DNA from: Blautia glucerasea
GTDB taxonomy: Bacteria > Bacillota > Clostridia > Lachnospirales > Lachnospiraceae
Direction: 5' to 3'
Length of the DNA stretch: 64,000 nt
Assembly (NCBI RefSeq): GCF_013304385.1
Contig: NZ_JAAITU010000010.1
Span: 1 to 64,000 of the forward strand
Translations under genes and position numbers: made by a program
In this document: positions 57,567 to 64,000 of the stretch, in pieces
Position numbering within the stretch: position 1 is the first letter of the stretch
How the letters are laid out: each line of letters opens with the position of its first letter
The notes under the pieces: generated by a model
The model's database searches: none
Told to the model about the DNA's origin: nothing
Seen by the model: only the letters and a program-made list of their open reading frames with translations

Positions 57567-59051
57567 ATGAAGGATTTTAATGAACTGAATGAGATGGATG
57601 AAATGAATGAGAATGAAAATAACAAAAAGGCAGAAAAGAAAAACCAGAAAAAGAAAATGGTGAAGAAAGGTTTAAGCATCAGCCTTTGTGCAGTGCTTGC
57701 AGGAGGACTTGCAGCAGGCTCTTATCACGGATTTAATTATCTGAATAACTGGAATACAGCAAGCAATGTACAGGCAGCGGAGAGTGGTGATACACTTACT
57801 CTTCTGAAAGCTAAGAAGTCAAGCTCCGATGATTCTGACAAAAAAGATACAGCATCTGCAGGAAGTATGGATGTATCTGCAATTGTAGAGCAGGCAATGC
57901 CTTCTGTAGTATCCATCAGTACCAAGTCTGTACAGGAGGTACAGGATTATTACGGAATCTTCAGCCAGTACGGATATGCACCACAGGAGAGAGAAGTTGA
58001 AGGCAGCGGTTCCGGTATTATTATCGGGAAGAACGATACAGAGCTTCTGATCGCAACCAACTACCACGTAGTGGAGGGCGCAGATACATTATCTGTTGGT
58101 TTTGTTGATAACAATGCTTATGAAGCAAAAGTAAAAGGATATGATAAGGCAAATGACCTGGCAGTTGTATCCGTATCATTGGATGATATTTCCGATGATA
58201 CCATGGATGCAATCTCTGTTGCAACCATCGGAAGCTCCGATGATCTGAAGGTTGGCGAGCAGGTAATTGCTATTGGTAATGCACTTGGTTATGGACAGTC
58301 TGTTACAACTGGTATTGTCAGTGCAAAGAACCGCAGAGCAAATTCTGATTATTCCCAGCAGACGGTTCAGAGTGATGAAGAAGATAACCAGAGCGGTATC
58401 AATCTGATCCAGACAGATGCAGCAATCAACCCTGGTAACAGTGGCGGTGCTCTTCTTAACATGAAGGGTGAGGTTGTTGGTATCAATTCCGCAAAGCTGG
58501 CATCTACTGAGGTTGAAGGTATCGGTTATGCAATTGCGATCTCTGATGTTACAGATGATATTGAGAATCTGATGAATGCGAAGACAAGAGATAAAGTAGA
58601 GGGAAGCCATGGCGTACTTGGCATCAGCGGACGTACAGTCAGTGATGAAGCAAGCCAGTATTATGGTATTCCGGAAGGTGTTTATGTTGCAGAAGTAACG
58701 GAAGGCGGTGCTGCAGAGGCTGCTGGTATTAAGGAACAGAACATTATCACAAAGTTTGATGGCAAGACTGTTACTTCTATTGAAGATCTGGTAGATATGC
58801 TTGAGTATTACGAGCCAGAAGAACAGGTAGAGGTCACGATCGCAACACTTAGTAAGGGCGGTTACAAAGAGAGTACAGTAGACGTTACTCTTGGCTCCAG
58901 TGAGGACCAGGATCAGAGTAATGAGGATCAGGACAGCGATGTACAGAACAGTGATGATCAGGGCGATGATGTCCAGGGCGGCGATAACCTGTTTGATGAT
59001 TTTGAACAGGGAGGCAGAAGCGGACTTCAGTTCGGTGATGGTGTGAACTAA
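57567..59051 (+). CDS. HtrA/DegP-type membrane serine protease with PDZ domain
   Basis: The 494-residue protein has a short charged cytoplasmic tail (about 1-35, many Glu/Asn/Lys), one membrane helix (about 36-56) and a trypsin-like domain with the triad H167 (ATNYHVVEG), D197 (NDLAVVSV) and S292 (NPGNSGGALL). A PDZ domain (about 350-435, GVYVAEVTEGGAAEAAGIKE) and a low-complexity Asp/Gln/Ser tail follow. It degrades damaged extracellular proteins. ATG 57567 follows AAGGAGG. Confidence 0.95.
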   Translation: MKDFNELNEMDEMNENENNKKAEKKNQKKKMVKKGLSISLCAVLAGGLAAGSYHGFNYLNNWNTASNVQAAESGDTLTLLKAKKSSSDDSDKKDTASAGSMDVSAIVEQAMPSVVSISTKSVQEVQDYYGIFSQYGYAPQEREVEGSGSGIIIGKNDTELLIATNYHVVEGADTLSVGFVDNNAYEAKVKGYDKANDLAVVSVSLDDISDDTMDAISVATIGSSDDLKVGEQVIAIGNALGYGQSVTTGIVSAKNRRANSDYSQQTVQSDEEDNQSGINLIQTDAAINPGNSGGALLNMKGEVVGINSAKLASTEVEGIGYAIAISDVTDDIENLMNAKTRDKVEGSHGVLGISGRTVSDEASQYYGIPEGVYVAEVTEGGAAEAAGIKEQNIITKFDGKTVTSIEDLVDMLEYYEPEEQVEVTIATLSKGGYKESTVDVTLGSSEDQDQSNEDQDSDVQNSDDQGDDVQGGDNLFDDFEQGGRSGLQFGDGVN

Positions 59052-59098
59052 GACTTTCTGAATTGAAAAGAATATGAAGCAGGTAAAGCACCTGGTAT

Positions 59099-59145
59099 AA
59101 AATACCGCATCGGTTTCGGGAAAGGAAGCCGGTGCGGTATTTTTG
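59099..59145 (+). terminator. Terminator after the HtrA gene
   Basis: AAATACCGCATCGG pairs with CCGGTGCGGTATTT (one mismatch), followed by TTTG. Confidence 0.88.
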
Positions 59146-59277
59146 TCGCCAGGCATCCGTAAGAAGCTGCCGGTGGCAGGTTCTGTAGGTGCAGAAGCGC
59201 ATCAAATAAATGAATTGCTGTTTGTGGAAGAGTATAATATAATCGTATGATACGGAAATGGGAAGGGAGAACATTTG

Positions 59278-60003
59278 ATGACAGATAAAATAGCATTGGT
59301 TTTTGATATTGATGATACATTATACCGCCAGATCGATTTGCTTCAGTCAGCCTGTGAAGAAGCAATGGGCGGTAAAAAGCTGCCGGATCCGGAACTGTTT
59401 TATCAGACTTTTGGGAAAAGAAGCTACGAAATGTTCCTGGAAAGTTCGGCTGGAAGAATGGAACTTCACCAGTCAAGGATATGCCGCATTATGAAAACAA
59501 TGGAAGACCTGCAGATTCCTTTTACAGAAGAAATGGCAGAAGATTTTCAGCGCAGATACAAAGAAAAACAGCAGAACCTGAAGCTTTCACCGGCATTGGC
59601 GGAAATATTGGAAAGATGTAAATCTGCAGGGATACGGATGGGTGTGATCTCCAATGGTCCAGATCAGCATCAAAAGGAGAAATGTCATATTATGGGATTG
59701 GAACAGTGGATTCCAATGGAACATGTGCTGGTTTCAGAAGGAGTTGGATGCGCCAAGCCTGAAAGTGAAATCTTCCGGATGGCAGAACAGCGGCTGGGGA
59801 TCACAGATGAGACTGTTTATATGATCGGCGATTCCTTTGCCAATGATATGGCAGGGGCAATGAATGCAGGATGGAAAACCATCTGGGTGAATTACCATGG
59901 GTATAAGCTTCCGGAAGGTGCAAAGAAACCGGATTATCAGGTGAAAACACAGGAAGAATTACGTAATGTGATCCTGGGATTAGGGGATCTGCGTACCTTT
60001 TAG
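59278..60003 (+). CDS. HAD-family hydrolase
   Basis: The 241-residue protein has the HAD nucleophile motif DIDDTLYRQ near the N-terminus, ISNGPDQHQKEK (motif II), the Lys in GCAKPESEIF, and the acidic motif MIGDSFANDMAGAMNAG. The helical cap marks a class I HAD phosphatase, as in the YjjG/pyrimidine-nucleotidase group. The substrate is not clear. ATG 59278 follows GGAAGGGAG; a TTG directly before it is less likely. Confidence 0.92.
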   Translation: MTDKIALVFDIDDTLYRQIDLLQSACEEAMGGKKLPDPELFYQTFGKRSYEMFLESSAGRMELHQSRICRIMKTMEDLQIPFTEEMAEDFQRRYKEKQQNLKLSPALAEILERCKSAGIRMGVISNGPDQHQKEKCHIMGLEQWIPMEHVLVSEGVGCAKPESEIFRMAEQRLGITDETVYMIGDSFANDMAGAMNAGWKTIWVNYHGYKLPEGAKKPDYQVKTQEELRNVILGLGDLRTF

Positions 60004-60044
60004 CGTTTAATTATTATATAAAAATGAAAAATGTTATATTGTAA

Positions 60045-60200
60045 GGAAAGATGGATTGCGCTACACTCCTAAATATCTTCTGCTATCGGAGTCGTGATAA
60101 AATGTAGAGTCTACGTCTGATAGCAGTGGTGAAACGCAGTGCTCACGTCTGACATAACCTCCGGCAGAGCATTGCAGGTGGATTTTCTAGTTAGAAAAGC
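60045..60200 (+). other. Possible structured leader before the large secreted protein gene
   Basis: This 156-nt stretch lies after a likely -10 (TATATT about 60039). It contains CTGCTATC (60080-60087) matching GATAGCAG (60119-60126), ACTCC (60065-60069) matching GGAGT (60088-60092), CTACA matching TGTAG (60103-60107), and a direct repeat ACGTCTGA (60113 and 60145). Some pairings exclude each other or interleave, as in a switching or pseudoknotted RNA. It fits no riboswitch class I recognise. Confidence 0.35.
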
Positions 60201-60223
60201 GTACACAATATAAGGAGGAGCGC

Positions 60224-63200
60224 ATGAAAAAGAAAGAAAAAAGAACAGGCCGGTCTTGGCGTAAAAAAGCCTTGACCGGCATACTTGCCGTGTCTATGAT
60301 CCTGCAGACGTCAGGCATGTCCCTGTTTGCAGAGGAAAATGCAGGAATCACAAAGGAAGCTGTTTTGTCTGAGAGTGAAGTACCAGCAGCTTCAGCGGAG
60401 AGCGTCAATCAAGAAGCAGCTTCAGATCCGGGAAATACAGATGTTTCTGTAACTGAAGCACCTGCAGAAGCTGTCGAAGGGGCGGAAACCCAGGGAGAGG
60501 TTACAACCCCGGAAACTCCAGGAGAAGTTACAGCCCCGGAAACTCCGGGAGAGGTTACGGGCCCGGAAATATCGGAAACTCCGGGAGAGGTTATAGAGCC
60601 GGAAATAACGGAAACTCCGGGAGAGGTTACAGAGCCGGAAACGTCGGCAGAGCCTTCTGCATCAGAGGATTCTCAGGCATCTTCCGATGCAGAAATTGTT
60701 GAGGATGTGACAGAGAATCAGGAGACAGATGTATTGGAAGATGCAGGTCAGGAGAATGTTACCATTATCCCTAAGTTAGAGGGAATTATTTTTGCAGGAA
60801 CCGATTATGATCTTCTTAAAGGAGTAATCGCAGATCCATCTGTTATCACAGTAAATGGCAAAGAGGTTTCTGTAAAGATTGGGATCAACAGCCTGAAACG
60901 TCAGAAGATGAGTACAGATGGGGTTACTTATGTAGATGATCCTTCCTATGATTGGGAAACACTGGGCAGACCTACAACGATTACGCCTGAGACACCACAG
61001 CAGCAGTATGTGGTAACATACCGGGCATATTATGCAGATGAGAACGGAGCCGAGACAGACTGCGGAAGCAAAGAGGTTCTTCTGTCTGTAGCAGCTACCG
61101 GCGAATATGGGACAGTACTTCCAGATGATCAGAATAAGGACGAAGCATATATTTCCAATGCAGGGATCCTGAAGGATGAGACTGTGACCGGAACCGTTCC
61201 TTTTGACACAACAGAAGGTGCAGGCAATGATACCTCTCCGGATGACCAGATCGTCCGCAGTTTTGATACCATCAGCTATACAACCATGTTTTATACAAGG
61301 ATGCAGCCGGATGCACAGAGACCGGCTGGCTATGAAAAAGGCCGTTTTTACTTTGAAATTGTTCTTCCATATGAGAAAAGCAAGGCGCAGTTTGAAACGA
61401 ATGCCATGGGATGGCTGAAGGCAAAGCCCAGCTGTTACTATGAGGTAACAGAGGTAAATGGCAGTCAGGTACTGCGTGGAAGCTTTATGCTGGAGCCGGC
61501 AGAGGACAATCCTACTGCTATTGGCGCAAGCTATAATGAGCTTCAGGTCGTGCTTCGTGTACTGCAGATGCATAATAATGATCTTGTACAGCCTCAGTTT
61601 ACTTACTGGCTGGAAGGAAATGATGTAGGCGCCCAGTACAAAACTATTGCAGGTGCTGCTTATACTTATGAAGAAGATGGTCAGATAAAGACGCAGGCAA
61701 TGAAGATCCCAACCGGAAGTCTGGTGACAGGCAGACAGACCAGCTGTGTGGAGCATGGGAATGTTGAGGCCGTATCTTTTGCAGCAGATCCGGTAACAGT
61801 CAGTGCAGCACCAAGATATAATGTACAGATTAAGAACGGAGGCACAACAGACTGCCAGTATCTGGGAACCTTTAACTTTGATACTGGGGAAGATTTTGCC
61901 CCTAACAAAGGTATCGGTAAAGTTTATGGAAGAATAGGAGCCTATGGAATTACCCTGATGATGTTGGGGAAAGAAGGACAAGGCATGCGCGGTCTGGAGT
62001 TTCCGGATGAAAATACGGACATTCAGTTTGATCTGACTGTGTCTTCTGTCTTTAATGCCAAAAAGGTTTCTCATGATAATACAGAGATCCGCAAGCCCTT
62101 GTTGTGGAGTCTTGATGAACAGCTGCCAAGTGAAACGAATCGGTGGAACAACGATCATCGAAAGCTGTTAGGTACTGGTACAAAAGCTGCTTATGCAGCA
62201 CCGCTGAATCGGGGAAAAGATGTTGCAACTACCTGCTATAATGGCGGTACCTGGACTCAGCAGACAGATGAGAATGGCACTATCCATGTAACTGTACAGG
62301 GATTTAAGATTAATGTGGATCGTTTCCCATGGATGGATACAGGTATGGTGAAAACATGCACATATTATGATCCAGAGATTCAGACAAATTACTGGGATAT
62401 TGAAAACGCCTGCTTTTCAGCAGGGGAGGTATGGCTGATCCAGCCCTATCAGGATGAAAGCGGCGTAGCATATGTAGATAAATTTAACAGTGCAGAGGGT
62501 ACTTTCAATGTAAAATTAGCAGCTTCAGAACTTACCATGAAAAGCGTTTCCGGACAGAGCTTCGGACCGGATAGCAGTGAAAGCTTTCGTGAGGAAAAGC
62601 TGAAGGATAACTCTGCGATCCAGGCAATGGTCCAGGAACAGAAGGGAAAGATTTCTGACCAGATGCTGTTCCTGAAGTCAAATTACTCCAATTATTTGGA
62701 TGCCTTAACCGAGGGCTGTGAAGATGACGGAAAAGACTGGGCAACCAGAGGCACCAGCATGGTTATTGAGGATTTTATTAGTGACTCAGCTGCAGAAGGA
62801 ACTAATACCAGACTTGCATATGACCAGCTGGTGAAATTCGATGATGTATTTCTGGAACCTTCCAGTGCGAAAGCGGAAAAATATGGATACCAGGGTCTTC
62901 GTGACGAAGAGACCCAAACGGTTATTTCTCAGAATCAATATAAACTTCTTTGGGGTGCAAAGCCAACAAAGGATGGCTGGAATCATCAGGGTCAGGATCC
63001 GGATGGGGCAGATTATGATACGGAAATGCTTCAGGCTACAGCAGATGATCTGATTTTCTATAACAGTCTGGAAGAACTAAAGGCAGCAGGCTGTGTGCCT
63101 GTAGCAGTACTTGTGGAATGGAGAGGCCTTGCCGATATAGGCGGAAAAAATGCACTGTATTTGTGCATAAAGGGTAAGGTGAAGAATGACTGCCCTGTTG

Positions 63201-64000
63201 GATATGTTTATATGGCCAGCCATGCAGCAAGGGCGTGGAAAGAGGCTGATATTACGAAACAGGTGGCAGCAAGCCTGGGACAAGATAATAGCTATGCACC
63301 TACTCATGCAGAATATGATGCTTATGTTAAATCAGATCTGTTTCCTACCAGAGAAGGGAATGGTCAGATAAAGTATGATCAGGACTATCCAAAGAACTTC
63401 TGGACTTTTGACTATGCTAAGAGCTCACATATTTATGGCTACATTAAGACTGTTTACAAGGATAATAAGTATGTGAATGGTACGGCAGGCCGTTACGGGG
63501 GTGACTCCTGTCTGGTTATGCCCCATCAGACATCTATCCTTGCCCAGGTTGCCCAGGCCGGAAATAAGACCAGCGAACGGAAGCAGGTTTATGATATGTC
63601 TGCAAACCAAAGGTATGTGGATTACAAATTGAATCCGTCTATCTGTGTGACAGCGGGAGAGCCTGGCACCACCGGCGGTACGGATACTACTGATGTGACT
63701 ATTGAAGTGGATCTGCCAGAGGATCTGTCTCTCACATATAAAGAAGATTCTGCCTGCTGGGGAGGTACCTATCAGGAACAGAAGGGTGCACCTGGAAAAG
63801 TTACAGGAGGCATTAATCTTGACCAGGAAAATATCACAGAATATGTTTATAAAGAGATTGATGGAAAGCAGAAGATCACAGGCCTGAAATGGGTATTAAA
63901 AGATGTGACCATTGATATGAGCAAGCAGGTAACAAAACTGAATCCTATTTATTTCAGCTGCCAGATCGGAGTCAATGGTGATGATGATAAGGATGTAAAA
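60224..64000 (+). CDS. Very large secreted/surface protein, partial at the window end
   Basis: An open frame of 1259 codons runs without a stop to the last base, so the C-terminus is missing. ATG 60224 follows AAGGAGGAG. Residues 1 to about 36 form a long basic signal peptide (KKKEKRTGRSWRKKALTGIL, then an apolar core ending SLFAEEN). Residues 88-140 are a PETPGEVT-type repeat linker, followed by a Glu/Asp-rich stretch. The rest looks like beta-rich extracellular sequence with scattered cysteines and Tyr/Trp/Asn-rich segments (PSYDWETLGRP, YDPEIQTNYWDIENACF, FWTFDYAKSSHIYGYI). No catalytic domain is recognised; an adhesin or wall-anchored protein with a sorting signal further on is likely. 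Confidence 0.85.
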   Translation, partial: MKKKEKRTGRSWRKKALTGILAVSMILQTSGMSLFAEENAGITKEAVLSESEVPAASAESVNQEAASDPGNTDVSVTEAPAEAVEGAETQGEVTTPETPGEVTAPETPGEVTGPEISETPGEVIEPEITETPGEVTEPETSAEPSASEDSQASSDAEIVEDVTENQETDVLEDAGQENVTIIPKLEGIIFAGTDYDLLKGVIADPSVITVNGKEVSVKIGINSLKRQKMSTDGVTYVDDPSYDWETLGRPTTITPETPQQQYVVTYRAYYADENGAETDCGSKEVLLSVAATGEYGTVLPDDQNKDEAYISNAGILKDETVTGTVPFDTTEGAGNDTSPDDQIVRSFDTISYTTMFYTRMQPDAQRPAGYEKGRFYFEIVLPYEKSKAQFETNAMGWLKAKPSCYYEVTEVNGSQVLRGSFMLEPAEDNPTAIGASYNELQVVLRVLQMHNNDLVQPQFTYWLEGNDVGAQYKTIAGAAYTYEEDGQIKTQAMKIPTGSLVTGRQTSCVEHGNVEAVSFAADPVTVSAAPRYNVQIKNGGTTDCQYLGTFNFDTGEDFAPNKGIGKVYGRIGAYGITLMMLGKEGQGMRGLEFPDENTDIQFDLTVSSVFNAKKVSHDNTEIRKPLLWSLDEQLPSETNRWNNDHRKLLGTGTKAAYAAPLNRGKDVATTCYNGGTWTQQTDENGTIHVTVQGFKINVDRFPWMDTGMVKTCTYYDPEIQTNYWDIENACFSAGEVWLIQPYQDESGVAYVDKFNSAEGTFNVKLAASELTMKSVSGQSFGPDSSESFREEKLKDNSAIQAMVQEQKGKISDQMLFLKSNYSNYLDALTEGCEDDGKDWATRGTSMVIEDFISDSAAEGTNTRLAYDQLVKFDDVFLEPSSAKAEKYGYQGLRDEETQTVISQNQYKLLWGAKPTKDGWNHQGQDPDGADYDTEMLQATADDLIFYNSLEELKAAGCVPVAVLVEWRGLADIGGKNALYLCIKGKVKNDCPVGYVYMASHAARAWKEADITKQVAASLGQDNSYAPTHAEYDAYVKSDLFPTREGNGQIKYDQDYPKNFWTFDYAKSSHIYGYIKTVYKDNKYVNGTAGRYGGDSCLVMPHQTSILAQVAQAGNKTSERKQVYDMSANQRYVDYKLNPSICVTAGEPGTTGGTDTTDVTIEVDLPEDLSLTYKEDSACWGGTYQEQKGAPGKVTGGINLDQENITEYVYKEIDGKQKITGLKWVLKDVTIDMSKQVTKLNPIYFSCQIGVNGDDDKDVK
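60485..60640 (+). repeat. Minisatellite coding for PETPGEVT repeats
   Basis: GAAACTCCGGGAGAGGTTAC units occur five times with 27- to 36-bp spacing, encoding E(T/I)xPGEVTxP. All spacings are multiples of three. It is a Pro/Glu-rich stalk likely to vary in length between strains. Confidence 0.85.

Noticed and set aside
58176-59156. Long minus-strand frame across the HtrA gene
   Set aside because: The plus strand encodes a full HtrA with catalytic triad and PDZ domain. The antisense frame has shadow composition.
60776-62158. 460-codon open frame on the minus strand
   Set aside because: It lies wholly opposite the large secreted-protein frame, which has a signal peptide, ribosome site and repeat linker. 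The minus frame is Ile/Cys/His-rich without motifs, as expected for an antisense shadow.

Overview
The window looks like a chromosomal stretch of a gut-type anaerobic Firmicute of the Lachnospiraceae, most like Blautia. This is inferred from gene content: strong AGGAGG ribosome sites, moderate GC, many carbohydrate ABC transporters, a flavodiiron protein carrying flavin-reductase and rubredoxin domains, an ECF vitamin transporter, and surface/secreted proteins typical of this family. No rRNA, tRNA or CRISPR array was seen.

Region 1-2660 is a decaying patch. It holds a frameshifted MarR regulator, two small membrane proteins (one apparently truncated), an in-frame chimera of a Cas3 HD-nuclease N-terminus with the tail of a Fic/AlbA-type protein, and a remnant of an ABC ATPase. 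Region 2669-11673 is ordinary chromosome: a flavodoxin, a YtrA-type GntR regulator with its ABC exporter, a RecD2 helicase carrying an extra DUF4186 domain, a Crp-like regulator, a nitroreductase, a phosphatase, a NifX-SlyD fusion with a His/Cys-rich linker, and a cupin. At 11756-14375 a flavodiiron protein and a Crp/Fnr regulator diverge around a perfect 16-bp palindrome, placed like a class II activator site for the flavodiiron gene.

Region 15334-24825 is the most unusual part: a type I restriction-modification locus in the order hsdM, hsdS, a four-gene island that includes a DUF3791/DUF3990 toxin-like pair, a start-less second hsdS, hsdR and a tyrosine recombinase. The four target-recognition segments are each bounded by the same short direct repeats in the same codon phase. 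The start-less hsdS reads into hsdR without a stop. The recombinase gene is flanked by a 13-bp inverted repeat that shares the core CAGCGTAAG with the hsdS repeats. Together this suggests a recombining specificity system that would lose the toxin island whenever the expressed and silent hsdS copies recombine directly.

Region 24894-31804 holds a methyltransferase, a phosphosugar mutase, a LanC-like protein, an SLC13/ArsB-type permease and a cytidylate-kinase-like protein. Region 31895-41557 is a LacI-regulated sugar operon (YesL, LacI, a binding protein, two permeases, an aldo/keto reductase, a Gfo/Idh/MocA dehydrogenase and an amylosucrase-type GH13) with several matching operators and an internal terminator after the binding-protein gene. 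Region 41595-49586 is a second LacI-linked catabolic operon of unassigned substrate. It combines a metal-ligand-deficient M24 (creatinase-like) protein, a ribose-type ABC transporter, an AroE-like dehydrogenase, a UPF0303 protein and an RpiB/LacAB isomerase, and its consensus promoter carries two near-identical operators.

The remainder holds CstA, an ECF transporter (S, double ATPase, T), glycerate kinase divergent from a CdaR-type regulator, an HtrA protease, a HAD phosphatase, and a very large secreted protein running off the window end, preceded by a possibly structured leader.
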